Source: Pegoplata infirma
Taxonomy: Eukaryota; Arthropoda; Insecta; Diptera; Anthomyiidae
Direction of reading: 5' to 3'
DNA length: 64,000 bases
Assembly: GCA_963921195.1 (NCBI GenBank)
Contig: OY992536.1
Coordinates: 289,683,530-289,747,529 of the forward strand
The notes below the pieces were generated by a model that made no database searches, had not been told where the DNA came from, and saw only the letters and a program-made list of their open reading frames with translations. The position numbers were made by a program, and so were the translations under genes. How positions within the stretch are numbered: the stretch's first letter is position 1; every line of letters begins with the position of its first letter. Positions 32,081 to 42,649 of the stretch are shown here, one piece after another.

Positions 32081-33224
32081 AGACCTTAATAAACTGCTAA
32101 AACGAGTAAATTTTGTAATAACACCCTAATTAGTAAATGAACAAAAACTGTTGCTTTTACTTAATGTACCAATAAATATTGAATGTTTTGCCGTTATTGT
32201 TTAGCTAAATTAATACTTACAATTAGTATATTTGTATTAATTAAGTTCAATTACCTTTTTATTTTAATTAAGGCGCCACATAGCAACATGTGCCACCCTC
32301 ATAACATTAACCCTATAAGGCACAGCTATTATCACAGTACGTAAGTAGTAGGCTATCAGGATTGAACTTTTGTAAAATGGCGGCATATGCGCTTCTTTTT
32401 GATTGTCACCCGTACGGATTGTCAAAAAACAAAATAGAAAACAAATCATGTTAACAAAAAATTGCAGATTGTAGAACAAAAAATATATTAATTAAAACTG
32501 AAAAGAATGTTTTGTGAAAAAATATGAAAAAAATGTGGAAATGTTTAACGTTTGCCACAACAAGAAATTAAATTTGAAGGACTCCTCAATTATAACAATA
32601 TTTTCTAAGCATTTTCTTAAAAAAATCAAAAGTAACATCATGTGATGTTACTTGTACACATTCAATGCAACCCTGATTGCCTGCTACTCTGAACTGCACA
32701 GTAAAATAAACAAAAATATTTATCTGAGCTTATGATGTTTTTTTTTACTGTATGATAAACTATTAAGTTCAAATTATTAAGACCTTTAGATGATCTTGTG
32801 CCCCCAAAGGTTTAACCAAATATTTAGTATTAATTTATGTAATAAACATTTTCACACACTTTGGCTATTTCTAGCATTTTTTCAAAATTTATTTTTATAT
32901 ATTTTTATTTTTCCTCTTTTAAAATTAGTTTTCTTTTCAAAATAAATACAAATAAATGAGGAAAGAAAAAACTAATTTAATTTTTATAGTTCGTTCATAT
33001 GTACTATGTAGTTCATACATACAGACATCTCTGAAGTGTTTCTTAAACTAGCACAAAATGTTTATAAAAAACGTGATGGAATTTCATTTAAGCACATTTT
33101 TTTCGTTTTACTTAATATATTTGTTGTATTTAGTTTAGAATTTTTGTTTTGTTTTCTTATTTGAAGTACCTACAGAGAAAATAGAGGTTTCATTTTACAC
33201 ACCACTTACACAAAATATTTGCAA
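32081..33224. other. Non-coding interval, no gene supported
   Basis: No repeat of the window is evident. A 26-codon frame starting in ATGGCGGCATATGCGC (about 32377-32454, +) is too short to support as a gene. The palindrome AACATCATGTGATGTTACTTG near 32634-32652 is notable but unexplained. Confidence 0.45.
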
Positions 33225-33555
33225 AAGGGTGAAACTTATTTGGGAAACATTGAGGTATTGGAGGATTTGGTGGGAGGTGTAATTTTGAAAGCTTTTACAA
33301 ATAAAATTCTAAATTTACAGTTTTTTTTGGCGCAATAAAACTTACAAGGAATTTGTCGTGAATTTACTACATTTTTTTTTTTTGTAAAATTATCTTGGAA
33401 ATTTGTAAACTTACAAAAAAATTGTAAAACTACAAAAAAAATGTAAATTTCGATTCAAATTTGTTTGTTAAATAACAAGGAAAACAATCAAATATTGCTA
33501 AAATGGGATTACCAGACTGTTTCTAGTAATTTTACAAGTCTTTTTTGTGTGTAGT
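33225..33555. repeat. Repeat E fragment
   Basis: It shares GGCGCAATAAAACTTACAAG, GTGAATTTACTA, AAATGGGATTACCAGAC and CTAGTAATTTTACAAG with the intact copy at 26502-26988. The right end reads CTTTTTTGTGTGTAG in place of TTTTGAGTG; the left end is decayed. Confidence 0.5.
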
Positions 33556-33959
33556 GTATGTGCAGATGGTTTGTTATACAGATTTTTGTATGATGTTATG
33601 TTATGTTTATATAATGACGGTTTGATTAGATATAATTCTCATTATGTCTACTTGCATACACACAAAAAAAAACTTTTTTCTTAAAACCAAAACTTTTAAT
33701 AACTTGGGTTTGTAACTTGGATAATAATTCACCTCGTGGTGAATAAAATCGTTTTTCACCAGCTGGTGAATAAAAAGTAACATAATTATTTTTCAACAAA
33801 AAAAATTTTTTTTCATAAATTTTTTTGTTTTTTATAAATTTTTTTCCCATCAATTTTTTTTTTCCATCAAATTTTTTTTTCATCATTTTTTTTTTTTTAT
33901 CAAACTTTTTTTTTCATCATTTTTTTTATCATTTTTTTTTATCAAATTTTTTTTTTCTA

Positions 33960-34240
33960 ACTGAAGTTTTTATTTATTTCGGTTTGAGTCCATATTAATT
34001 ATTCGTTCGCTTTTTCACCTTAATGTACGTTTAAATAGCTGATCTTAATCTCACACACCTACAGTGACAATCGAAGAGTGCTGACGAAGGAAGGGTGGCT
34101 TCTTCCGAAAGCTGTCGACATCTCCACTTAGCCTGTGTTGTCAATTAATTTTTTTCAGATTTTCTCATTGTACAACAAAAATAATTATTTCTCAGAAATA
34201 ATTAATATGGACTCAAACCGAAATAAATAAAAACTTCAGT
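33960..34240. mobile_element. 281-bp MITE with 44-bp perfect TIRs and TA duplication
   Basis: The first 44 bp (starting ACTGAAGTTTTTATTTATTT) are the exact reverse complement of the last 44 bp, and TA flanks both ends (33958-33959, 34241-34242). This suits a Tc1/mariner-type MITE. The centre carries CTGACGAAGGAAG...CTTCCGAAAGC, a hammerhead-like core annotated separately. Confidence 0.7.
34081..34116 (+). ncRNA. Hammerhead-like core in the 281-bp MITE
   Basis: CTGACGA (34081-34087) fits the hammerhead CUGANGA box. After one extra A, GGAAG (34089-34093) pairs with CTTCC (34102-34106) to give stem II. GAAA (34107-34110) follows directly, then GCT and GTC (34114-34116) as a possible NUH site. 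A convincing stem I was not found, so this may be a relic or a chance likeness. Confidence 0.35.
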
Positions 34241-35475
34241 TATAAAATATAAAGTCCAACAATATATAAAAAACAGATTTTTTTTTTTCTATCATTTTTT
34301 TTTTCATCAAATTTTTTTTTCAAATTTTTTTTTTATCAAAAATTTTTTTTTTAAATTTTTTTTTTTTATTAAAAAATTTTTTTTTCATCAAAATTTTATT
34401 TTTTTATCAATTTTTTTGTTTTTGTTTGATCAATTTTTTTTTCATTAATTTTTTTTTTTCATAAATTTTTTTTTTCATAAATTTTTTATTTCATCAAAAT
34501 TTTTTTTCATAAATTTTTTTCTTATCATATTTTTTTTCATTAATTTTTTTTCATCAATTTTTTTTCATCAAATTTTTTTCATCAAATTTTTTATCATCAA
34601 TTTTTTTCTTATCAAAAAAAAATTTTTTTCGTATTTTTTTTCATCAATTTTTTTTTACATCAAAAAATTTTTCTTTTCATCAAAAAAATTCATCAAAAAC
34701 TTTTTTTCATCAACATTTTTTTTTCACCAAAAATTTTGGGTTCATTAAATTTTTTTAACATAATTTTGTTTTTCGTGAAAAAAAATCATTTTTTTACCAA
34801 AACTTCTTTTTCACCAAGTCTAAGCTTTTTGCATAAAAATGTTCCATTTGTTTATCAAATGTACATAAAACAAGTGAGAGTATTATATTTTTTGGTGCCG
34901 AATCTTTTATACTCTCCAAAATGTAAAAACATTTGTTTGCACTTATTTTTGCACTCACTTACGAAATGTACAGCTCTTTTGGTTTTTTTAATGGGGTCCT
35001 CGACTGATATTTCAATTCGTTTTGCTCGGAATAGCAAAGTAATATAACATTATGTTTTCTAAAAAAACTTTGCTTTGGCAAGTACACCCAAATCTTCCGC
35101 AAAACATTATCATGATTTAATGTTTTGGGCAAGAGTACAAAATTCGCAGGCATTTTTTATACCCTCCACTTAGTGATAGAGGGTATATATAAGTTTGTCA
35201 TTCCGTTTGTAGCTCATTGAAATATCGATCTGGGACCCCATAAAGTATATATATTCATGATGCCCGATCGATTTTAAGACATTCTAGCGATGTCCGTCGG
35301 TCCGTCTGTCTGTCTGTGGAAAATGCTGTCACTGACAAAATATTGCACAGAGATGACTGAAACTTAACACATTTATTGGAAGTTCTCCCGAGAAGTTTAA
35401 TATTGCATTTGAGCGATATCGGTTCAGTGGTTCAAAAGTTATGAACGAAAATGTAAGCACACCTCAAAAATTTCA

Positions 35476-35709
35476 GTACACTCAAAATAATTCTACAGTA
35501 AAAGGCTTATTAAGTGATATTGTACAAAAATCTACTAATTAGTTACTAATTTTAGTATCTTCAAAGTACTAAAATTAGTCATTTTTACTGGTTTTGACTA
35601 ATATTGGTTAAAAATTTTAGTATTTGTTACCAATTTCTGTACTAGGTCCTTTTGGACTAAAATTAGTTAAATTTTTAGTATTGAATACCCACGTTTTTTT
35701 TGGGTGTAC
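35476..35709. mobile_element. Small ACACTCAAA MITE in HINE-a
   Basis: The left end TACACTCAAAATAATTC and right end TTTTTTTTGGGTGTA are inverted with a TA on each side. The body repeats ACTAATTTTAGTA-like words on both strands. The 35713-37038 palindrome landed at its right edge, so TGTACATT includes the last bases of this MITE. Confidence 0.5.
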
Positions 35710-35712
35710 ATT

Positions 35713-37038
35713 AGAGGTGTCCTTAAAAACGAAAATCACCTTTTTATACCTGGTAGGGTCCTGTATTGTTCTTTAGTATCTAAAAATGAGTGAGCCAAAA
35801 TTTGGGGACAATCGGCTAAAAATAACTCGTGCCGAAAATGGATTGAAGTTTTGGGACATTCTTATAAGAACGAAAAACTCGTTTTTTCTAGTTTTTGGAA
35901 AAACATTGGTATTTGATATTTTTTGTTAAATTTTTTGTGAAATAATATGAAAATAGTACTAAATTACCTTTTCAAAACGACTAATAAAATTAAAATCGGA
36001 TGAAAAATAAGCATTTTACGCATACATGCCCCAGACCATTGTATGGTTTTTAGAGCCAGAATTTCAAAATTTTCAAAATTTTTAGGCAAAAATATAGTAA
36101 AAATTTAATTTTACTTTATGATCGAATTGAAAACATGTTTAAGATTAAAAATAGCAGATATGGTAGTCAAGCTTTTTTTTTATTTGGCGCGGGTAGTGAT
36201 AAAATTTCCGCGGATTACAAATAAAATGCGTTTTTCTACAATAATTAAGCAAATTTTTGAAAATTTGTGCTCTATTGTGCGGATCGAAGTGTAAAACGTA
36301 AATTCTGTAACTTTTGAGAAATCGGATATATGCAGATATTTTGTATTATAGAAATGTATAACGTCTCAAATTTGTCATTTCACCTCGACGAAAAGGGGTT
36401 AAAGATGCCCGAATTCTCAAAAAAATTACAGAATTTATGTATTTCACTTCGTATAATACAATACAGAAAATTGTTTCCCATATTTGCTAAATTATTTTAG
36501 AAAAACTCATTTTCTTTGGAATCCGCGGAAATTATATCACCACCCACGCCAAATGAAAAAAAAGTTAGACTACCATATCTGTTAGTTTTTATCTATAACA
36601 TGTATTTAATATAATTATAAAGTAAAATTTATTTTTTTTTTATTTTTTTGCCTAAAAATTTAGAAAATTTTCAAATTTTGGCTTTAAAAACCATGCAATG
36701 GTCTGGGGCATGTATGCGTAAAATGCTTATTTTTCATCCGATTTGAATTTCTTTAAGCTTTTTGGAAAGGTAATTTATTACCATTTTCATATTACTTAAC
36801 AAAAAAATTAACAAAAAATAGCATATACCAATATTTTTCAAAAAACTAGAAAAAACGTGTTTTTTCATCGGATAAGAGTGTCCCAAAACTTCAATCCATT
36901 TTCGGCACGAGTTATTTTTATCCGATTGTCTCCAAATTTTGGCCCACTCATTTTTAGATACAAAACTACAATTTAGGACCCTACCACGTATTAAAAATTG
37001 ATTTTGAAAAATTACCTTAGTCGTTAGGACACCTTTAG
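35713..37038. mobile_element. 1.3-kb palindromic foldback element, TSD TGTACATT
   Basis: The left arm (35713 to about 36340) and right arm (about 36420 to 37038) are complementary along their length; for example CGTGCCGAAAATGGATTGAA and TTCAATCCATTTTCGGCACG, or CATGCCCCAGACCATTG and CAATGGTCTGGGGCATG. The outer ends are AGAGGTGTCC and GGACACCTTTAG. An exact 8-bp TGTACATT flanks both sides (35705-35712, 37039-37046). The arms have diverged at a minority of positions. No ORF; superfamily could be hAT by TSD length. Confidence 0.7.
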
Positions 37039-37345
37039 TGTACATTCAACATAACCTAAAAGTACAAAATGCTTTAATTCGGCTTCTGGTTGACATATGT
37101 GAACATAATTAAACACCAAATGGTATTTAAACAAGTACGAACATATTATTTGACAAAAAAGAAAAAAATCGCGGATTTTTTTTTACCAAATTTTTTTTTC
37201 GCGGAAATTTTTTTTTTCAAAAAAATTTTTGTTTTCAAAAGTAATTTCCTTTTAAATAAAGTTTTTTGCAATAATCTTTTTGAAATTGTGGAGGGTATCA
37301 CTACATTCGGCAAGGCCGAATTTAACTTTTTTACTTGTTTGTTTT

Positions 37346-37768
37346 TTAATTTTAGAATTTTTTTTTTGTAATTTTACAAATTTTCAAGATAATTTTACAA
37401 AAAAACAAAATCTCGTAAATTCACGAGAATTCCTTGTAATTTTAATTGCGCCAAAAAACTGTAAATTTACAATTTTATTGATAAAAAGTTGTAAAATTAC
37501 AAAATTTTTGCTAAAAAGATTGTAAAATTACTAGGAATTTTCGTAAAATAGGAGGTAGCAAAAAATCTAGTAAAATTACGAAACCTCTTTGTAAATTTCA
37601 TAAAAAATTTGTAAATTTACAATTTTATTGGTAAAAACCTTGTAAAATTACAAAATTATTGGTAAAAATCTTGTAAAATTACTAGGAATTTTTGTCAAAT
37701 AGGAGGTAGCAAACAAAAAAAGTTACAAGTTTTTCTGGTAATTTTACAGGGTTTTTTTTGAGTGAAAA
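37346..37768. repeat. Repeat E copy
   Basis: It follows the reversed order of the 26502-26988 MITE: TTGTAATTTTACAAATTTTC, GAGAATTCCTTGTAATTTTA, AAATAGGAGGTAGCAAA (twice), and ends TTTACAGGGTTTTTTTTGAGTG. The right end is therefore preserved; the left end runs into the HINE-a terminus. Confidence 0.5.
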
Positions 37769-38778
37769 AATATACGACTTAATGTTTTACCACCAACGAT
37801 TGTTAGTTTGCGAAATTCTCATAACAAGATCCCGACAAGATCGAACACGTGTCGACTTAGTCTTGCAAAATATCCAAACCAATCAATTTAAAAAATAGTT
37901 ATTTTAAAATTGTAACATCGCAATGACTAATAAAGAAATTTAACCTCGATCTAGAGTAATCTTTCTCAATTTTTTTTTTTATTCTCTGCAATATAACTAC
38001 CCTCCTAATAAACAGTCAAAACAATTTGTAATTTATGCCATATTCTACATTTATTAGTCAGTATTTTTTTTTTAATGAAAATAACGAATGAACAATTTTT
38101 TTTCTTTCCTTAGTTTGTTAAATTGAAGAAAAAAAAAAAAATAACAAACTTAATCGTTACAAACTTGCACGTTTTTCATATAAGTTTGTTTTTATTTTTA
38201 TTTTTTTTTTCATAAGAAAAACTTCCACTAAGTTTTTGTAATTTTGTTTTCAAAAGAAGATAATTTCGTAATGATTCATATGAAAACAGCATAATTTAGA
38301 AAGCTTAAGAATTTAATTAATTTTATTTAGGTTTTCGTTAAACAATTTAAAGTTTGCAAAAAAGTTAAAACAAATTTAATCTGTTCATCTGAATTTTTAA
38401 CAGACGAATAAATTACTACAGAATGAATAATTTACAGGTCTGTGGCTCAAACTATTAAGAAAATATTTCTTTCGCAAAATAAGGAAAGTAATAAAATTAT
38501 AGTTGGTCAAGAGTGGCCGTATAGTTTTGACGGAATATGAGGGCCCAATCAAAGCATGGGTCGATGGGATCTATATTTCGATAAATCTTTCTTCAGTGTA
38601 GAAAATGCACACAAACTAAATTTGAATGATAAGTTGATAGTTGGTGCTATTTGATGTCTAAAATTATTCTATGTCCAAAAGTGATTTGAATATAACATAG
38701 TCCGAGACACTTTTGGACAAATGGACCAGACCGGCAAATTCTCTAGTTAGAGACGAAAATAAAGTAATCTTGTTTCTT
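37769..38778. other. Non-coding interval, no gene seen
   Basis: No recognisable repeat or coding region is visible. It contains T- and A-runs and a few short palindromes only. Confidence 0.45.
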
Positions 38779-38859
38779 TTTATACCCTCAACTCTAGTGA
38801 TAGAGGGTATATAAATGTTTGTCATTCCATTTGTAACACATTGAACTATTGGTCTAGGA

Positions 38860-40122
38860 TAGAGTTTGCAAAACGATTAAATAGAGTTTGCAAAACGATT
38901 AATCGAGCCAATTAATCGTAATCGTAATCGACAAAAAAAATGACGCGATTACGATTAATCGTTGTCTATGAAATACACTGTTTTTACGACGAATTTAAAA
39001 CATGTACAATCTTGGCCCATGATTCATTTAACTTCTTTGCAATTTTTCTTTCCTTTTTTCTTGTAAAAGTCATTAAAACTTCCAGCAAAAATTTAATTCT
39101 GATCTTAGTAACCCCTCAATTTTGTTTTAAAAAAATATGCAAATAATTTCTTTGACCGGACTTGGTAAAAAATTCGACATACAATTTTGTCAAATAACGT
39201 AATTTTTTCAAACTTTAAACTAGAGGCTAAAGTTAGTAAAACTGCATTTACAGTTTTTCATTTCGTGATCCTGTTTCCTTTTAAAAGGACTTCAAAATTT
39301 TTAAGGATATATTTTGTAAAATATTTCGGAAATATTTGCATTTGTCCTAGGATGCCGCTGGTGATGTCAAATGAAAGAGGAGCATCTCCCATATTTTCCA
39401 TATTTTATAATTTTTAGATATCAGGAAAAAGGAGGTAAGTTACAACGTTTCAAAACTTTATCCTTCAATATCATTCGAAATTTTCAACAAAATATTTTGA
39501 TAAAGTTTTAAAAAGACTTTATTCACATCCTTTTGTCCTGATATGGCAAAATAAAAAAAATAAAAAAATTAGGGGAGATCCTTCACTTTCATTTGCCATC
39601 ACCAGTGGCATCCTAGGACAAATGCAAATATTTCAGAAATATTTTATAAAATATATCCTTAAAAATGTTGAAGTCCTTTTAAAAGGAAAGAGGATCATGA
39701 AATGAAAAACTGTTTTACTACATTTGATCTCTACTTTCAGACGTATATCATCCGGATCATGTTTAATATTGGCTATCGGAAGGTATTATAAGTTTTTTAA
39801 AAAAAACATCTTAAAAAATAATATAAAAAATTGTTCCTGTACTGCAGAGCGCAGTTTGAAAGCGCTATGATATGGTATAAAAAAAAGATTCTGTACCTAA
39901 ATCTAGATTTATTTTTGCTATGGAAATTCGGAACTTTATCATTTTATTTCTTAAACATATTAGTTTTTGAATTTCGTACGTTCTGAAATGTAAATTTCCA
40001 AAAAGTTTTTTAATGAAGCTATTCAAATTATTTAAAAATTCGATTAATCGTTAATCGCGATTAACGGCGTTTTTTTAATCGTAATCGCGATTATGAAATA
40101 TCTCGATTATTTGCAAACTCTA
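38860..40122. mobile_element. 1.26-kb hAT-like element with CGATTA-rich ends, TSD GTCTAGGA
   Basis: The ends TAGAGTTTGCAAA and TTTGCAAACTCTA are a perfect 13-bp inverted repeat. GTCTAGGA is exact on both sides (38852-38859, 40123-40130) and rejoins to the normal HINE-a sequence. The left terminus is duplicated in tandem (TAGAGTTTGCAAAACGATTA at 38860 and again at 38882). CGATTA / TAATCG words cluster at both ends. Inside, 39270-39420 and 39575-39720 are inverted copies (CCTAGGATGCC(G/A)CTGGTGATG and partner). No transposase motif. Confidence 0.7.
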
Positions 40123-40305
40123 GTCTAGGACCCCATAAAGTATATACTATACATATTTCTTCCGTCCGTCCGTCCGTTCATCTGTCTGTCCGTAGAAAAC
40201 ACGCTACCTTTTGTAAAACTTTACAGAGGCTACTTAAGTTTGTCATATATATTGGTCATTTACCTGGTACGGTTGGTATTGCAATCCAGCCAAATCGGTC
40301 CAGTG

Positions 40306-41676
40306 CACTATAGGAAATTTTACCCCTTTTTTTGGCCAAAATTATTTACAGCCAAACGGCTGGACTGATTTGAATGATTTTTTGGATTTAACTTTTGGAA
40401 GACTCTTTAGAGGGATGGAGTGAATCTTAAAATTTTTCATACACTCAAAAAAAAACTTTAGTAAAGTTACCTAAAAAATCAACTAACAATTAGTTCCAAA
40501 CAGGTTTCCCGGGTTATAAATTTCCGCATCTAAGATTTTTTAGATCTTTGATAGATTATCTGGTTTTCTAAACTGTTTTTTTACTTTTTTTTTTAGTGTA
40601 CACTAATTGCCGAAGATATGTAACAGTAGAAATTTATTTTAACAATTTTAAGAAGTGTCAAACAAAGCTACTTTTTAATAAGGATTTTATTTAAAAATTT
40701 GATTTTCGAGTTCCATGTCGTCAACTACATTTCAAAATGCTACTACGAGCAGCCGCAGATGAAGCAAGAGTTTGGGACTCAACTTACCAATTTAGATCTT
40801 TAGATATTTCTGTTGTGCTGTGTCTTTTTGTTCTCCCAGATTTTGACAAAAAAGTTAATTGCGGTCGCCCACTTTTCAATTTTGTGGAGGCAGTCTGCGT
40901 TTCACATTTTCTTATCCGATTATTGCCTTTAAGCCAAACAGCATGTTGTTTTTTAAAAACTATCAAACCCCTACAACTTTTAAGCCTTTTTATATTTATA
41001 TTTGAACAAAATATCATTAATTCCTCCTTTATAAATTGTTTAAAGTTTTCGAAACAATCACTCTCAGCAATGTATGAAAATAAATGGCCAGAAATAGCGG
41101 CTCCTTATCCACCTTTGTTTTATTTCTCTCGCCATATACTTAATAACTCTGAACTTGGCACGCAGTAGTCACCTGGAAAAATGCGTTTATAAAAAAAGTT
41201 TGCACATATCCGACCTTGAAATTTATTAAATTCGGAAGGTAATTGATTGTTCTAGAGAACTTATATGGTTTTGTAGCTAACATATGCTATCATTTTTTTT
41301 AAAGTCAAAATAAAATTCCAATTCATACTTCCATAAGTTCATCTTAAGGTCACTTCAATTTTTCCAATTAAATCGATCTAATAGATGAGTTCCCCAACAT
41401 TTCACTATTTATCATTAAAGTACTCACCTTCGACATTATTTTCCATTTTTTAGTTTTCAAAAACTATAAATTCTTAATATGAAAACTTTTGTTAGAAGCT
41501 ATCACAAAATTCACTGCACTCAATCGTTATTTTATAACTAATTAAGAAATTGCAAGCAAAACTACTGATAAAGTCACAATCCATCAATTCTATCGAAAAA
41601 TTGAGAAAGAGTTGTTTATTTTGTTATTTTTTAATTTTGACTTTTGGCCAAAAAATGAGCAAAATTTCCTATAGTG
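40306..41676. mobile_element. CACTATAGG DNA element with a coding remnant
   Basis: The ends CACTATAGGAAATTTT and AAAATTTCCTATAGTG are a perfect 16-bp inverted repeat; TTTTTGGCCAAAA lies a little further in on both sides. CAGTG flanks both ends (40301-40305, 41677-41681). The HINE-a sequence GGTCCAGTGGTTCAAAAG, unbroken in other copies, shows that the duplicated bases are 5 bp (or 3 bp if the ends are taken as GCACTATAGG). The interior is the only DNA transposon here with protein-like sequence. Confidence 0.6.
40784..41104 (-). pseudogene. Degenerate transposon-encoded protein fragment
   Basis: On the minus strand an open frame runs from just after a stop at 41105-41107 to TAA at 40784-40786, about 106 codons. 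The composition looks coding and not AT-shadow. It has a HLFSYIAESDCFENFKQF segment and, nearer the C-terminus, KLKSGRPQLTF followed by SGRTKRHSTTEI, a basic GRPxxxF...RxKR pattern that I have the impression of from multicopy insect transposon proteins. The stop lies inside TTGGTAAGTTGAG, a good splice donor, with exon end at 40788. An acceptor-like TTTTCCAG|GTGACT is at about 41173. Further protein-like sequence occurs in other frames on both sides, so it is a broken gene. Function is not assigned. Confidence 0.4.
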
Positions 41677-41879
41677 CAGTGGTTCAAAAGGTATGAGCAA
41701 AAGAGTAAATTTCGGCAAGGGTTTTGCGCGAATTTACGAGATAAAAAACACGATGATTTTCGAAAGACACGTATCTTTGCCGTTCCCCAGGTCTGTTTGG
41801 TATTGAATTTCAGCTCAATCCAGTGGTTGAAAAGTTATAAGCAAACCCCTGAATTTCAGATTGGTTTCATCTTAAACGT

Positions 41880-42500
41880 GAAAAATTTTAACGTGAAAAA
41901 AATTAACTATTTTCGTTTGAAATATTTTATTTTAAGTAAAAAACTCTTTTATTGTCACTCAAAAAAAAAAAGAAAAATTACTAATTTTTTTCGAGTGTAA
42001 AATTTTATCGAGTGTAATGTTTTTTTACTGTAAAAATATTTCTGAGTGAATTCATGTACGTACGTACACAAAATAGTATAATTTTAGTAAAAAAAATTTA
42101 ATTTTTTTGAGTGTAAAATTTTTTTCGAGTGTAATTTTTAAGTTACCGATGCTTTTAAGCTAAACAAGTTTTAAAAGCATTGTCAATAATTTAGAAATAC
42201 TTTTTAAACTATTTAGTTTTAAAAGCATCGGTAACTTAAAAATTACACTCGAAAAAAATTTTACGCTAAAAAAAATTTATTTTTTTTACTAAAATTATAC
42301 TATTTTGTGTACATACGTACGTGCATTCACTCAGAAATATTTTTACAGTAAAAAAACATTAAACTCGAAAAAAATTTTACACTCCAAAAAAAATTAGTAA
42401 TTTTTCGTTTTTTTTTTTAAGTGACAATAAAAGAGTTTTTTACTTAAAATAAAATATTTCTAATGAAAATTGTTAACTTGTTTCACGTTAAAAAATGTAC
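41880..42500. repeat. Inverted duplication of the HINE-a 3' region
   Basis: Blocks from the left half recur reversed in the right half: GTGTACATACGTACGTGCAT against CATGTACGTACGTACAC, TTTTTAAGTTACCGATGC against GCATCGGTAACTTAAAAA, and the ACTCTTTTATTGTCACT segment against its partner at 42420. The centre is near 42195. The normal HINE-a at 27413-28580 has a single copy of this region. Confidence 0.6.
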
Positions 42501-42649
42501 TATCCTTTAAAAAGAGGCATTGTGGGGGTATTTATAGATTCGGCAAAGTCGAAATTAACTTTTCTACTTGTTCTAGATCAATTTGCATTTTTGGAAAAAA
42601 TGTCAAAAATTTCATCTCGAATATGTGATTAATAAATCATTCTTATGCA

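Larger units (their letters stand above)
33660..35157 (-). mobile_element. HINE-d copy with long T-rich arrays
   Basis: The order is: AAACCAAAACTTTTAATAAC, GGTTTGTAACTTGGATAATA, the perfect 16-bp palindrome TTCACCAGCTGGTGAA (33755-33770), T-rich arrays (33790-33957 and 34275-34740), TTTTTCACCAAGTCTAAGC, the reversed 3' signature AAACAAGTGAGAGT with GGTGCCGAATC (34868-34906), the ATGGGGTCCTCGACTGATAT block, and the terminal AAAATTCGCAGGC. A 281-bp MITE interrupts the array. Its right end directly adjoins the 5' end of the next HINE-a. Confidence 0.6.
35158..37341 (+). mobile_element. HINE-a copy split by a MITE and a large palindrome
   Basis: The 5' hairpin is TATACCCTCCACTTAGTGAT...GAGGGTATATATAAG (35159-35193), with CTGGGACCCCATAAAG and a short GTCC/GTCT core (35289-35320). 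The 3' end is at about 37287-37341: GTGGAGGGTATCACTACATT, the TTCGGCAAGGCCGAA hairpin and CTTGTT. In between are the 35476-35709 MITE and the 35713-37038 palindrome. Confidence 0.6.
38779..42571 (+). mobile_element. HINE-a copy split by two DNA transposons
   Basis: The 5' hairpin TATACCCTCAACTCTAGTGA...GAGGGTATATAAATG starts the copy. It is cut at GGTCTAGGA by 38860-40122, continues with CCCCATAAAGTATATAC and a GTCC core (40164-40196), and is cut again within CGGTCCAGTGGTTC by 40306-41676. The rest (41677-42571) ends with GTGGGGGTATTTATAGATTC, the TTCGGCAAAGTCGAA hairpin and CTACTTGTT. The 3' third is an inverted duplication (41880-42500). Confidence 0.6.

Noticed and set aside
32377..32454. 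Short ORF starting ATGGCGGCATATGCG as a possible first exon
   Set aside because: It has only 25 codons before a stop, no convincing donor and no homology that I recognise.
40737..41168. 143-codon plus-strand ORF
   Set aside because: It overlaps the more protein-like minus-strand frame 40784-41104 and starts and ends without recognisable motifs; it is probably the antisense shadow.
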